A stretch of DNA of 64,000 nucleotides from Rhodococcus sp. 06-235-1A (GCF_002258785.1 NZ_NOYI01000033.1:124001-188000); one strand, 5' to 3'. Positions 15,363 through 24,701 are shown, numbered from the stretch's first letter. The notes: generated by a model from the letters alone, not told the origin. Translations and numbers: made by a program.

Positions 15363-16774
15363 CGGGCATTCGAGGTCGGATTCGGAGTCTGCCGCTGCGT
15401 TTCACTTTGGTCGCCGCGCTGCTGCTCCTGGTCGGTCTCGGTCTGCTGGCGTCGGGAGTGGCCGTGACCTCGTCCCTCGAGACGTCGTTGATGCGTCGCC
15501 TCGATCAACAACTGATCGAGGCGTCCGTGGGCTGGGCCAAGCCGGGTAACGAACGCCCGCCCTTCCCGGTCGACGAGCCCAATCCAGGTCGCCCGCCGTC
15601 CAATTTCTACGTTCGTTTCGTCGCCGACGACGGTACCGTGCGCGGTCCGATCAACGATGTGGCAGAGGATGTTCCGGACCTGTCGGGCACGCCGTCGGCG
15701 ACCCCGAAGACCGTCGGCTCCGAGGGCGACCCGTCGAAGGAGTGGCGGGTGATCACGGTGACGAACAGCGAGGGTTCCACCACCGTCGGCATGTCGCTCA
15801 GCGCCAATCAGCAGACCGTCGGCAGACTCGTGGTACTCCAGTTCTACATCGGCGCGGCCGTGTTGCTGGCCCTGGCCGTGATCGCCTACTTCGTGGTGCG
15901 GCGCAGTCTGCGACCGTTGCGTGAGGTGGAGACGACGGCTGCGGCCATCGCTGCCGGAGACCTACACCGTCGAGTCCCCGAGTGGAGTGAGAAGACCGAG
16001 GTCGGCCGGTTGTCGGCGGCCCTGAACGGGATGCTCTCGCAGATTCAGCGCGCGTTCGCGGCAACTGCGGCCTCCGAGGAGGCCGCTCGCGCATCCGAGG
16101 ATCGGATGCGCCGCTTCGTCGCCGACGCGAGCCACGAATTACGAACACCGTTGACGACGATCCGCGGGTTCGCCGAGCTGTACCGACAGGGTGCGATGAG
16201 CGATATCTCGTTGTTGATGAACCGAATCGAGGGCGAGTCGGCGCGCATGGGACTGCTCGTCGAAGACCTGTTGATGCTCGCGCGCCTCGACGCGCAACGA
16301 CCTCTGGACATGCGACGCGTCGATCTGCTGACCGTCGCCGCCGATGCCGTGCACGACGCCAAGGCGGTCTCGCCCACACGAGACATCTCGCTGAAAGTGT
16401 TGGCGGGGCCGGGAATACCCGAAGTCAGCGGCGACGACGCGCGGCTGCGTCAGGTGCTCGCGAACCTCGTCGGCAACGCGGTACGGCACACACCCGAATC
16501 CGCATCGATCACCGTCTGCGTCGGAACGACCGAGTCGTCGGTGCTGCTCGAAGTCCAGGACACCGGGCCCGGTCTGGGCGAAGAAGAGGCGGCGCACGTC
16601 TTCGAGCGCTTCTATCGAGCCGACTCTTCGCGGACGCGCGAGAGCGGGGGCAGCGGGCTCGGTCTGTCGATCGTGGCGGCCCTGGTTGCCGCGCACGACG
16701 GCACGGTGCGTGTGCAGAGCGCCCCGGGGCAGGGCGCGACCTTTCGAGTCGAATTACCCCGCGCCGACGGTTGA
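15359..16774 (+). CDS. Sensor histidine kinase (HAMP-HisKA-HATPase)
   Basis: The 471-residue kinase has an N-terminal membrane helix (residues ~15-35), an extracytoplasmic sensor of about 120 residues rich in proline, a second helix (~160-182) and a HAMP linker. The HisKA dimerisation helix has phospho-acceptor His259 in FVADASHELRTPLTT. The HATPase domain has N (LANLVGNAVRHTPE), G1 (VQDTGPGLGEEE) and G2 (GGSGLGLSIVAAL) boxes. Its GTG start overlaps the response regulator stop. Its 3' end overlaps the convergent AbrB-family gene by 21 bases. The signal is unknown. Confidence 0.93.
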   Translation: MTGIRGRIRSLPLRFTLVAALLLLVGLGLLASGVAVTSSLETSLMRRLDQQLIEASVGWAKPGNERPPFPVDEPNPGRPPSNFYVRFVADDGTVRGPINDVAEDVPDLSGTPSATPKTVGSEGDPSKEWRVITVTNSEGSTTVGMSLSANQQTVGRLVVLQFYIGAAVLLALAVIAYFVVRRSLRPLREVETTAAAIAAGDLHRRVPEWSEKTEVGRLSAALNGMLSQIQRAFAATAASEEAARASEDRMRRFVADASHELRTPLTTIRGFAELYRQGAMSDISLLMNRIEGESARMGLLVEDLLMLARLDAQRPLDMRRVDLLTVAADAVHDAKAVSPTRDISLKVLAGPGIPEVSGDDARLRQVLANLVGNAVRHTPESASITVCVGTTESSVLLEVQDTGPGLGEEEAAHVFERFYRADSSRTRESGGSGLGLSIVAALVAAHDGTVRVQSAPGQGATFRVELPRADG

Positions 16775-17875
16775 TTCGTGTGCCGTCCTGGCCTTCTTGC
16801 GTTCGGCCAACTTCGTGTATGCGGCTGCGGCGAGTGGCGCGGCCACGAGCATCGACACCAGACGGATCACCTGAACGCACGCCACGAAGGTGACGTCCGA
16901 CCCGGTCGTCGCGGACACGGCCAGTACAGCGGCCAATCCGCCGGGTGTGGTCGCGAGGTAGCCGGTGAGCATGCTGACTCCGGTGATCGCAGACAGTGCC
17001 CAGCCGAACAGTGCGCAGATCACCCCGATCGATACGACCAGCAGTGCGGCCCACGGGAAGATACGACCGATGGCCCGCAGACTGGAGACGGTGAAGGCGA
17101 GCCCCGCTTGCCATCCGATGACGATGAACGCCACCGGCAACAGCACGGTCGGGACCGAGATGTCGACCGGCCAGCCGAGCAGTTCGCAGGCACCGGCGAC
17201 GATCAGTGGTCCGAGTGTGGCGGGAGCGGGCAGTCGGATCAGCCGGGCGAGAACGATTCCGGCGACGACGGCAGCGATAAGAAAGGCCGTGCCGATGTAC
17301 CAGGGTGTGGTCGACTGCTCCTGCGCGTCGGCTCCACCGCCGGTGTCGGTGTGGAACGCGAACGTGACGATGAGCGGCATCGTGACCACCACGAGTGCGA
17401 CGCGTAGATACTGGACCACTGCGACGATGCGCTCGTCCCCGCCGAGTTCTCGGGCGATGGATACCAGACCCGTTGCGCCACCGGCAATCAGGGACAGCGC
17501 CCCGGTGACCGGGTCGACGTCGCGATGCAGGGCGAGCAGCGCACCGCAGCCGGCGCTGACGACCAGCGTCCCTGCGCCGACGAGAACTGCGGGAATCCAG
17601 TTCTCGCCCAACGCACCGAGGGTGTCGGTGTCGAGCATCAACCCGATGGTCACGGCGAGTGTGCCCTGCGCCGCCATCGACGCCGGCCGCGGTACCGCGC
17701 CCGGGCCCAGGCCGGTCAGTGCGAACACCACCGCGACGACGAGGGCCGCGAACAACGACGGTGCTGTCAGGCCGAGGGCTTCGAAAAGGGCCCAGCCCCC
17801 GACGGATACGGCCGCGAGGCCGATCCATCGGAGGCTGTGCCCGAGTATCCGGGTCACGCGGTGTCGAGCTCTCAC
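16754..17875 (-). CDS. AbrB-family (COG3180) membrane protein
   Basis: The 373-residue polytopic protein shows the internal duplication of the AbrB/COG3180 family, two halves of five or six helices. Each half carries a glycine-rich P-A-x-L-G or P-R-P-A type turn (GLGPGAVPRPASMAAQG; RLPAPATLGPLIVAGACELLGWP) and a conserved TTPGGLAAVLAVSATTGSDVTFVACVQVIRL near the end. Function is not settled in the family: regulators of amidotransferase expression and ammonia-related transport have been suggested. The GTG start overlaps the stop of the universal stress protein gene, so they form an operon. It ends inside the convergent kinase gene. Confidence 0.85.
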   Translation of the reverse strand: MRARHRVTRILGHSLRWIGLAAVSVGGWALFEALGLTAPSLFAALVVAVVFALTGLGPGAVPRPASMAAQGTLAVTIGLMLDTDTLGALGENWIPAVLVGAGTLVVSAGCGALLALHRDVDPVTGALSLIAGGATGLVSIARELGGDERIVAVVQYLRVALVVVTMPLIVTFAFHTDTGGGADAQEQSTTPWYIGTAFLIAAVVAGIVLARLIRLPAPATLGPLIVAGACELLGWPVDISVPTVLLPVAFIVIGWQAGLAFTVSSLRAIGRIFPWAALLVVSIGVICALFGWALSAITGVSMLTGYLATTPGGLAAVLAVSATTGSDVTFVACVQVIRLVSMLVAAPLAAAAYTKLAERKKARTAHESTVGAG

Positions 17876-18282
17876 GCTCCGGACTTGACCAGCAGAACCG
17901 GGACCGGAATCTCGAGGAGCAGACGCTGAATCGTCTGTCCCATCAAGAACTTTCCGACCGCCGAGCGGTGGCGCGAGCCGACCACCAGGATCTCGGACTT
18001 CTGCTCTTCCACCAGTGTCAGCAGAGTGTTGACGGCGTCGGGATCGGGCCTACCCACTGCCACGGTCCAGGAGACCGCGTCTGCGTGGTCGATGTCGGTC
18101 AACGCGGTCTCCACGGCGGTGGACACGGCCTGCGTCTCGGCGGCCTCGGCGGACGGCTCGGCCGATCCGGAGAGTGCGTGCAGTACGACCAGGTCCGTCT
18201 CGCGGATGCGAGCTTCTCGAACGGCGGCGGCCAATGCTGCGCGGCCCTCGGGTGAATTGTTGTGCAGTACGCCAACAGTCAT
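17872..18282 (-). CDS. Universal stress protein (UspA family)
   Basis: This 136-residue single-domain protein has the Usp alpha/beta fold, with VGVLHNNSPEGRAAL at the N-terminus and the C-terminal nucleotide-binding motif ILVVGSRHRSAVGKFLMGQTIQRLLLEIPVPVLLVK (G-x2-G-x9-G-(S/T) pattern, here with GQT). ATP-binding members of this family respond to stress or growth arrest. It is translationally coupled to the downstream AbrB-type gene and lies 33 bases after the CitMHS transporter gene on the same strand, so all three may be one transcript. A role as cytoplasmic regulatory partner of one of the two membrane proteins is plausible. Confidence 0.92.
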   Translation of the reverse strand: MTVGVLHNNSPEGRAALAAAVREARIRETDLVVLHALSGSAEPSAEAAETQAVSTAVETALTDIDHADAVSWTVAVGRPDPDAVNTLLTLVEEQKSEILVVGSRHRSAVGKFLMGQTIQRLLLEIPVPVLLVKSGA

Positions 18283-18315
18283 GACGGTTTCTCCTACGAG
18301 AGGTGGGGTGGGGGA

Positions 18316-19701
18316 TCAGCCGAACGGGATCTGGCCGAGGACGATGCCGACGGCCAGCATGGCCAGCGAGACGACCACCGCGCGCCACAGCACCTTCTTG
18401 TGGTGATCGGCCAGCGACACTCCGGCGAGGGTGACCAGCAGCAGGATGGCCGGAACCAGCGGGCTCTGCAGGTGGACGGGCTGACCGGTGATCGAGGCAC
18501 GCGCCATCTCGACCGGGTCGATGCCGTACTTGCTCGCGGTCTCGGTCAACACCGGCAGGATGCCGAAGTAGAAGGCGTCGTTGGTCATGAAGAACGTCAG
18601 CGGGATACTCAGGATGCCGGTGATGACGGCCAGGTACGGGCCCATTCCGGACGGGATGACGTTGAGCAACCACTCGGCCATGGCCTCGACCATGCCGGTG
18701 CCCTGGAAGACGCCGGTGAGGATTGCCGCGGCGAGCACCATGGCGACGACGGAGACGATGGAGGACGAGTGCCGTGCGATCGCGTCGCCCTGCTCCTTGA
18801 CCTTGGGGAAGTTGACCGTCAGGGCGATCGAGGCAGCGATCATGAACAGCACCGGGATGGGCAGGATGTCCATGACGAGGATGACCAGCAGGATGACCGT
18901 CAGAGCAGCGTTGAACCACAGCAACTTCGGGCGCAACGTGTCGCGATTGGGGTCGAGGCCGTCGAAGAACTGGCCCGATTCGCCGGAGCCGTCCGATCCG
19001 CCGGTGCCGGAGCCGCTTCCGCCCTTGCCGCCCTTGCGGACGCTGCCACCACCGCCGGATGCCACCAGTTCGGGCTCGTAGATCAGCTTGCCGATACGGC
19101 GACGCTCCATGATGCCCAGGTGAACGGCGAAGAGCAGCACGATGATCAGGCCGACGATCATCGACGGAACCATCGGCACGAAGACGTCGGACGGGGAGAT
19201 GCCGAGAGCCGATGCCGCGCGAACCGTCGGGCCGCCCCACGGGATGATGTTCATGGTGCCGTTGGCGAGACCTGCGACGACCGTCAGAATCACCGGGCTC
19301 ACCCCGAGTTTGAGGTACAGCGGCAGGAGTGCGGACGTGACGATGATGAACGTCGTCGAGCCGTCACCGTCGAGCGAGACGACCATGGCCAGAATTGCCG
19401 TTCCGACAACGAGTTTCATCGGGTCATTGCGGACGACGCGCAGGATGCCACGCACCAGCGGGTCGAACAGTCCGACGTCGATCATGATTCCGAAGAAGAT
19501 GATGGCGAAGAACAGCAGCGCCGCGGTGGGGGCCAGGGATTTGATGCCGTCGGTGATCATGTCACCGATGCCGAGTCCGGCACCGGCCAGCAGGCCGAAG
19601 ATGACGGGTACGAGGGTGAGCGCGACGACGGGCGTGGCTCTCTTGGTCAAGATCAAGAACATGAAGGCGGCTACCATGAGGAAGCCGAGTATCACCAACA
19701 T
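18316..19701 (-). CDS. CitMHS-family citrate/metal-citrate symporter
   Basis: The 461-residue transporter is full length for CitMHS proteins, which import citrate complexed with Mg2+ or Ca2+ in symport with protons. Family motifs include FFGIMIDVGLFDPLVRGILR, VVSLDGDGSTTFIIVTSALLPLY, NIIPWGGPTVRAASAL and FFMTNDAFYFGILPVLTETA. The central cytoplasmic loop (residues ~215-243) is an unusual Gly/Ser/Lys run (GGGGSVRKGGKGGSGSGTGG), probably a flexible linker. It is divergent from a CitA/CitB-like two-component system, the standard regulatory arrangement for citrate uptake. The ion preference cannot be read. Confidence 0.93.
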   Translation of the reverse strand: MLVILGFLMVAAFMFLILTKRATPVVALTLVPVIFGLLAGAGLGIGDMITDGIKSLAPTAALLFFAIIFFGIMIDVGLFDPLVRGILRVVRNDPMKLVVGTAILAMVVSLDGDGSTTFIIVTSALLPLYLKLGVSPVILTVVAGLANGTMNIIPWGGPTVRAASALGISPSDVFVPMVPSMIVGLIIVLLFAVHLGIMERRRIGKLIYEPELVASGGGGSVRKGGKGGSGSGTGGSDGSGESGQFFDGLDPNRDTLRPKLLWFNAALTVILLVILVMDILPIPVLFMIAASIALTVNFPKVKEQGDAIARHSSSIVSVVAMVLAAAILTGVFQGTGMVEAMAEWLLNVIPSGMGPYLAVITGILSIPLTFFMTNDAFYFGILPVLTETASKYGIDPVEMARASITGQPVHLQSPLVPAILLLVTLAGVSLADHHKKVLWRAVVVSLAMLAVGIVLGQIPFG

Positions 19702-19835
19702 CGTGCACTCCTTCTCGAAATGTGTGAGGTGGGTCCGGTTGGACTACGTGTTGTGACTGAAGTTACGTAACCGGCATCACATGTTCGCTGTTGTGCGCAC
19801 TACCCGCGCAAGCAACGTAAAGAGCCTTTTGCGCA

Positions 19836-19865
19836 TTGTGCTCGAGCCCGCCAGGCGCATAGCCT
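19836..19865 (+). promoter_or_regulatory. Possible promoter giving a leaderless citA-type mRNA
   Basis: TTGTGC (19836-19841) and TAGCCT (19860-19865) are 18 bases apart. The -10 ends six bases before the GTG start at 19872, and no ribosome site is visible, so the transcript could begin at the start codon. Confidence 0.3.
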
Positions 19866-19871
19866 GGGTGA

Positions 19872-21536
19872 GTGCGATTGAGGACCCAGGTGCTGTTGCT
19901 GCAGGCAGCGCTGGTGGCGGTGGCCCTGGCAGTGGCGTTCGGGGTGTTCGCGATCAGCAGTGGCGAACAGGCGAGCGAGGAGTACGGCGAGCGGGCGCTC
20001 GCCGTTGCGCGAACGGTGGCCTCGGATCCGCAGGTGCGCTCGCTGGTCGAGCAGTTCTCGGCCGCGGACACCGCAGGTACCGATGCTGCGCCGGCCGGGG
20101 TGTTGGCAGGCGGCGCGCTCCAACGGGCGGGCGAAAGTGCTCGGGAGCGCACCGATGCCCTGTTCGTCGTGATCACCGACGATCGGGGCCTGCGTTTGGC
20201 GCACCCCGATCCGACCGTCCTGGGGCAACGGGTGAGCACCGATCCGTCGGGTGCGTTGGCGGGCAACGAGGTGGTCGAGCAGGAGCGTGGCACGCTGGGT
20301 GACTCTGTTCGCGCCAAAGTTCCTGTGCTGGCGCTCGGTTCCAGTGACGTGGTGATCGGCGAAGTGAGTGTGGGTATCTCCACGACGGCCGTACGTACCG
20401 AGCTGGTGAAGGACTTGATCAACGGCGGACTGGTGACCGGAGCCGTGCTGCTGTTGGGTGTGCTCGGCTCGATCCTGTTGGCGCGCAGATGGAAACGTCT
20501 GACTCTGGGGCTCGAACCGGAGGAACTCGCCGAACTCGTCCGTGAGCAGGAGGCAGTGCTGCACGGGATCGGCGAGGGCGTGGTGGCCATCGACCCGGAC
20601 GGCGTCGTCACGGTCGTCAACGACGAGGCGCGTATGTTGCTCTCGATCGACGGCAAGCCCGGGATGCGTGTCGAGGACATCGGCCTGACCCCGAGGTTGC
20701 TCGAGGTCATCGAATCTCCGACGGCCGAACCCGTACTGGCGGCCGTGAACGAGGTCGTGGTGATTGCCGCCGCCCGAAAAGTGCTGCGCGACAATCGAGA
20801 TCTGGGTACGGTGCTGACCGTGCGTGACCGAACCGATGTGGAGACGCTGACGCGTCAGCTCGACGCGGTGCAGTCGATGTCTGCGGTGCTGCGCGCGCAG
20901 CGGCACGAGTTCGCGAACCGGATGCACCTGGTCAGTGGCCTGCTGCACGAGGGGCACCCAGATCGAGCGTCGACGTACATCGACGAGATTCTCGGTGTCG
21001 GACCGAGATCGGAAACCGTCGAGGGCATCGATGCCGTGTCCGACGCCTACCTGCGGTCGTTCCTCACTGCGAAGGCGGCGCACGCGCGTGAGAGCGGGGT
21101 GCGGTTGGTGTTGGGGGAGAACACCTGGGTGGGCAGCGAACTGGTCGTTCCCGTCGACGTGACGACAGTGTTGGGCAACCTCGTCGACAACGCGATCGAC
21201 GCCGCCAGGCTGGGTGTCCGCCGGCCGGCCGAGGTGGAAGTGGAACTGGTACAGGATGGTTCGACGCTGCACATCGTGGTCGTCGATTCCGGTGACGGCG
21301 TGGCCCTGGCACCCGATCAGGTGTTCGTCGAGGGGGTGTCCACCAAGTCGACGGCCGAATCGCCTGCCGGTCGAGGAGTGGGTCTGGCACTGAGTCGGCA
21401 GATCGCGCGTACTCGCGGCGGCGACGTGACATTGGCCGATGTCGGTGGGCAGCTCACCGAGGAGAACGGACGAGGAGGCGCGGTGTTCATCGCGTCGATG
21501 CCGGACGCACTACGAGAAGACGGGGCCTCGCAATGA
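19872..21536 (+). CDS. CitA/DcuS-family sensor histidine kinase
   Basis: This 554-residue kinase has two membrane helices (residues ~7-28 and ~185-205) that flank an extracytoplasmic PAS-like (PDC) domain. That domain has the ligand-binding style VVITDDRGLRLAHPDPTVLGQRV found in citrate and C4-dicarboxylate sensors. A cytoplasmic PAS domain follows (~225-320), then the SpoOB-type phospho-acceptor helix with His345 in RAQRHEFANRMHLVSGLLH, and a HATPase domain (LGNLVDNAIDAA; GRGVGLALSRQIA). The divergent CitMHS gene suggests citrate or a related tricarboxylate as ligand. GTG at 19872 has no evident ribosome site. It overlaps the response regulator (ATGA). Confidence 0.92.
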   Translation: MRLRTQVLLLQAALVAVALAVAFGVFAISSGEQASEEYGERALAVARTVASDPQVRSLVEQFSAADTAGTDAAPAGVLAGGALQRAGESARERTDALFVVITDDRGLRLAHPDPTVLGQRVSTDPSGALAGNEVVEQERGTLGDSVRAKVPVLALGSSDVVIGEVSVGISTTAVRTELVKDLINGGLVTGAVLLLGVLGSILLARRWKRLTLGLEPEELAELVREQEAVLHGIGEGVVAIDPDGVVTVVNDEARMLLSIDGKPGMRVEDIGLTPRLLEVIESPTAEPVLAAVNEVVVIAAARKVLRDNRDLGTVLTVRDRTDVETLTRQLDAVQSMSAVLRAQRHEFANRMHLVSGLLHEGHPDRASTYIDEILGVGPRSETVEGIDAVSDAYLRSFLTAKAAHARESGVRLVLGENTWVGSELVVPVDVTTVLGNLVDNAIDAARLGVRRPAEVEVELVQDGSTLHIVVVDSGDGVALAPDQVFVEGVSTKSTAESPAGRGVGLALSRQIARTRGGDVTLADVGGQLTEENGRGGAVFIASMPDALREDGASQ

Positions 21537-22189
21537 AGGTACTGGTGGTCGACGACGATTTCCGAGTCGCGGATCTGCATGCGGCACTGGTGAACTCACT
21601 CGACAACTACGAGGTGGCAGCGGTGGCGACCAGTATCGCTCAGGCGCGTGAGCTGCTGACGGCACAGTCGTACGACCTCGCTCTGGTGGACGTCTATCTG
21701 CCGGACGGGTCCGGTATCGACCTGGTCCGCGAACTCCCGTGCGACGCAGTGGTGCTCTCGGCCGCGGCGGATCAGCAGACGGTCCGCTCGGCGATGGCAG
21801 CGGGCGCGTGGACGTATCTGATCAAACCGTTTCCGCGCTCGGCGTTGATCGACCGGCTCACCGGGTATCTCAGGTACCGGGCTGCTCTGGACCGTACGGA
21901 CGAGCTCACCCAGGCCGACATAGACGGCGGTCTCGATGCGCTGCGCCCACGCGCGGCGGCACCGCTTCCGTCCTCGCAGTCGGTGACACGTGATCTTGTG
22001 CTCGATGCCGTGCGCGGTACGGACGAGCCGATGTCTGCTGGGGAAGTTGCTGCCGCCATTGGGATTTCGCGAGCGACGGCGCAGCGATACCTGGCAACCC
22101 TGGTGTCCAAGGGGCGGCTGCGCATGCAGCTGCGCTACGGGTCGACCGGAAGGCCGGAGCAGGAATACTCGTCAGTGCCGGGTGCGTGA
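21533..22189 (+). CDS. CitB/DcuR-family response regulator
   Basis: The 218-residue regulator has a receiver domain (VLVVDDDFRVADLHAALV, Asp53 in LALVDVYLPDGSG, Lys98 in TYLIKPFPRSAL). A CitB-type helix-turn-helix lies at the C-terminus (AGEVAAAIGISRATAQRYLATLVSKGRLRMQLRYGSTGRPEQEY). It is coupled to the upstream sensor kinase and should activate the divergent CitMHS gene in response to citrate. Its 3' end overlaps the convergent MFS gene by 18 bases, so no separate terminator is present. Confidence 0.92.
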   Translation: MKVLVVDDDFRVADLHAALVNSLDNYEVAAVATSIAQARELLTAQSYDLALVDVYLPDGSGIDLVRELPCDAVVLSAAADQQTVRSAMAAGAWTYLIKPFPRSALIDRLTGYLRYRAALDRTDELTQADIDGGLDALRPRAAAPLPSSQSVTRDLVLDAVRGTDEPMSAGEVAAAIGISRATAQRYLATLVSKGRLRMQLRYGSTGRPEQEYSSVPGA

Positions 22190-23557
22190 CACCGCCACCA
22201 CCACGGCCCCGAGAATCGATATCGCAGCAGTCACCAAGGCTGCCGTGTTCCAGCCCGTCGTGAGCGCAGCCGCGGAATGCCCGCCCGATGGAACAGCCAC
22301 CACCGCAACGACGGTGACTCCGATTGCGGATCCGACGTAGCGTGCGGTGTTGTTGGCTCCGCTGCCCATTCCGCCGCGGCCGGCAGGCACGCTGGCCACT
22401 GCCTCGCGTCCGAGTGCGGCGTTGAGTACTCCGCTCGCGATGCCTGCCACGAGCAGCCCGGGGAGCAGCCGCGACCAGGTTGCGTTCTCGGACAACCCCG
22501 TGAGCATCACCATGCCGATCGCGACGCCGACCAGACCGACGGCGAGTTGCGTCCGACCGCTCACCGATGCAGGGAGCCTGCGGGCCAACAGGGCGGTGAC
22601 GACGGACGTGGCCGACCATCCGAACAGCAGCAGCGCGGCACCGAGCGCATCGATTCCCAGCACGGTTCCGACGAATCCTGGCATGTACGACATCAGGGCG
22701 ATGATGCCGCCGCCGGTGGCCAGTGCGGCGACCGTGGCGGCGAGAAACGGTGGGTGCCGGAACAGGGCGAGATCCAGCATCGCTGTGGCGCTGCGCAATT
22801 CGAGAACGGTGAAGGCGGCCAGGAGAAGAACGGCGAGGACGAAGAGAACGATGGGGGTCACGGCCGTCCAGCCCTGCCTGCCCTCGACCAACGCGGCGAG
22901 CAATGCGGCGATGCCCGTTGCCAACAGCAGCGCCCCGATCGGATCGAGGCCACGCGGGGCGTCGGACCTGGATTCTTCGACGAGCACATGCGCGGCGATC
23001 GCCAACGCGACCGTGGCAATCGCGAGAACCACGTAGGCCTCACGCCAACTCGCCCAGCGATCCAGTAGGGCAGCCAGCAACGGGCCGAGGGCAATGCCGG
23101 CACCCACGCTTGCACCCCACACCCCGCTCGCCTTGGCGCGCACCGGACCGGCCGGGTGCGTGTGCGCGATGATGCCCAGACTCGACGCGATGACCGCCGC
23201 TCCGCCGAGACCCTGCAGGATGCGGGCCGATACGAAGATCAACGTATTCGGAGACACGGCACTGATCAGCGTGCCGACTGCCAGTACCGCTGCCCCGAGT
23301 GCGAAGGTGCGGCGACGGCCGAAGTCGTCGGCGACAGTCCCGGTGGTGAGCAGAGCGGCAGCGAGGCCGATGCTCATCGAGCTGAGAATCCAGGTGCGTC
23401 CTGCTGCGTCGGACATCAGGTCTGCCGCGGTGCTGTTGATGGTCGCCAGTGGTGCGGTGAACGCCATCAGGGTCAGCAAGGTGCCGAGCGCTGCGATGGT
23501 GAGCGCGCGGGTGCTGTTCGTGGTGCTGACGGGCGAGGGTGCAGTATCGGTCATCAT
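22172..23557 (-). CDS. MFS drug-type exporter (DHA family)
   Basis: This 461-residue polytopic major facilitator has motif A between helices 2 and 3 (GTVADDFGRRRTFALGAAVL), a motif B-like arginine segment (SARILQGLGGAAVIASSLGII) and the exporter-specific motif C (GVWGASVGAGIALGPLLAALL). Length and motif spacing fit the proton-driven drug:H+ antiporters, most likely the 14-helix group. Two adjacent methionines (23557 and 23554) are possible starts. It is divergent from an HxlR-family regulator, a common pairing in which the regulator senses an electrophile or phenolic compound and controls the pump. The substrate is unknown. Confidence 0.9.
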   Translation of the reverse strand: MMTDTAPSPVSTTNSTRALTIAALGTLLTLMAFTAPLATINSTAADLMSDAAGRTWILSSMSIGLAAALLTTGTVADDFGRRRTFALGAAVLAVGTLISAVSPNTLIFVSARILQGLGGAAVIASSLGIIAHTHPAGPVRAKASGVWGASVGAGIALGPLLAALLDRWASWREAYVVLAIATVALAIAAHVLVEESRSDAPRGLDPIGALLLATGIAALLAALVEGRQGWTAVTPIVLFVLAVLLLAAFTVLELRSATAMLDLALFRHPPFLAATVAALATGGGIIALMSYMPGFVGTVLGIDALGAALLLFGWSATSVVTALLARRLPASVSGRTQLAVGLVGVAIGMVMLTGLSENATWSRLLPGLLVAGIASGVLNAALGREAVASVPAGRGGMGSGANNTARYVGSAIGVTVVAVVAVPSGGHSAAALTTGWNTAALVTAAISILGAVVVAVSRTRH

Positions 23558-23628
23558 CGTCCTTTTGGTCTGGTGATCGAACTGTAAACGCCCAACTCGG
23601 TTCGGTCAACAGACTGTACGATCGCGTC

Positions 23629-24153
23629 ATGGCACTCGGAATCGACTACGCCCGCCAGGACTGCTCCCTGGCCCGTGCCCTCGAACTCGTCGGCGAACGA
23701 TGGACGATGCTCATCGTGCGCGACTGCTTCTTCGGCGTCCGACGCTTCGGAGACTTCCAGGTCCACCTCGACATCTCCAAGGCGGTCCTCGCGCAACGAC
23801 TGGGCGCACTGGTCGACGCCGGGCTGCTCGAACGGCGAGCTCGGACCGCCGAGGGCGGACGCGACGATTATGTCCCGACCGCCGCCCTCGAACGACTGTG
23901 GCCGGCCGTGTTCGCGCTGAGCTACTGGGGTGAGGAACAGACCGCAAAACCTGCAGGGAGGCGTCGACGATTTCTGCATGCGCCCTGCGGAACCGACCTC
24001 GGACCACTGGGCACGTGCCCCGAATGCGGAGTTGCACCCGGGCCGCACGACATCGACACCGACATCGGCCCGGGCTACGACCCCGACACCCGATCCGACG
24101 AGGTGTCGATGCAGCTGCGCACCCGTCGACGCTTGCTCACGCCTCTGCGGTGA
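23629..24153 (+). CDS. HxlR-family regulator with C-terminal zinc-ribbon-like segment
   Basis: The 174-residue protein starts with the HxlR winged helix (CSLARALELVGERWTMLIVRDCFFGVRRFGDFQVHL; then ISKAVLAQRLGALVDAGLLERR). Cys12, in the CSLARAL position, is the residue used for redox or aldehyde sensing in relatives. The C-terminal extension carries CGTDLGPLGTCPECG, four cysteines like a zinc ribbon, which is a known variant of the family. ATG at 23629 begins MALGIDYARQD, the usual N-terminus; the longer frame is not conserved-looking. It is divergent from an MFS exporter gene 71 bases away and probably controls it. Confidence 0.88.
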   Translation: MALGIDYARQDCSLARALELVGERWTMLIVRDCFFGVRRFGDFQVHLDISKAVLAQRLGALVDAGLLERRARTAEGGRDDYVPTAALERLWPAVFALSYWGEEQTAKPAGRRRRFLHAPCGTDLGPLGTCPECGVAPGPHDIDTDIGPGYDPDTRSDEVSMQLRTRRRLLTPLR

Positions 24154-24163
24154 GCGAGGTGCG

Positions 24164-24589
24164 TCAGTTCGGGACGTGAGCCTCGTGGCCGAGTTCACGC
24201 AACGCCGCTCGGAGCTTGGCCGCCGCCTCGTCCTGCGACTCCGCCGACGGATTCGGGTCGGCACCGGAGATGTCGAAGTTGCCCATGTCGTAAGCCGGAA
24301 ACACATGGAGATGCAGGTGCGGTACCTCGAGCCCGGCGATCAGCAGACCTGCGCGGGGTGCGTCGAAGGCAGTCCGGACGGCCTGGCCGACGATCTGCGC
24401 AACGGCAGTGATCTTGGCGAACACGGCACCGTCGACGTCCTGCCACTGGTCGATCTCCTCACGCGGAACCACCAGCGTGTGTCCCTGCGTGACCGGCGCG
24501 ATCGTCAGAAATGCGACGACGTCGTCGTCCTGCCAGACGAAACGTCCCGGGATTTCGCCGGCGATGATCTTGCTGAAAATGGAAGCCAT
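24164..24589 (-). CDS. HIT-family hydrolase (Hint-like)
   Basis: This 141-residue histidine-triad protein begins ASIFSKIIAGEIPGRFVWQDDDVVAFLTIAPVTQGHTLVVP and carries the catalytic triad motif H-L-H-L-H-V (VPHLHLHVFPAYD) near residue 100. Such proteins hydrolyse nucleoside phosphoramidates or adenylated intermediates, including adventitious aminoacyl-adenylates. A C-terminal tail of about 30 residues extends beyond the triad. ATG at 24589 begins the conserved sequence. It converges on the HxlR gene with only 10 bases between them. A second HIT gene lies at 35591. Confidence 0.92.
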   Translation of the reverse strand: MASIFSKIIAGEIPGRFVWQDDDVVAFLTIAPVTQGHTLVVPREEIDQWQDVDGAVFAKITAVAQIVGQAVRTAFDAPRAGLLIAGLEVPHLHLHVFPAYDMGNFDISGADPNPSAESQDEAAAKLRAALRELGHEAHVPN

Positions 24590-24701
24590 GGGAACAGGAT
24601 GCCCTACCCGATTCGAGAGGCTCCGCTCACGGCCGCGGCTCCCAGGTGATTGCCAGGTCCGTCGCAGGGTGGGTCCAGCTCCGGACCCGATTCTGGTCCA
24701 C

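Noticed and set aside
18262..19770. 500-codon plus-strand frame opposite the CitMHS gene
   Set aside because: The translation is an Asp/His/Gln/Arg-rich run with no recognisable fold; the minus-strand CitMHS motifs are complete.
23580..23628. Repeated ACTGTA motifs between the MFS and HxlR genes as an operator
   Set aside because: Two short direct ACTGTA copies and partial GATCG symmetry are present, but the inverted match is too weak to call a site.
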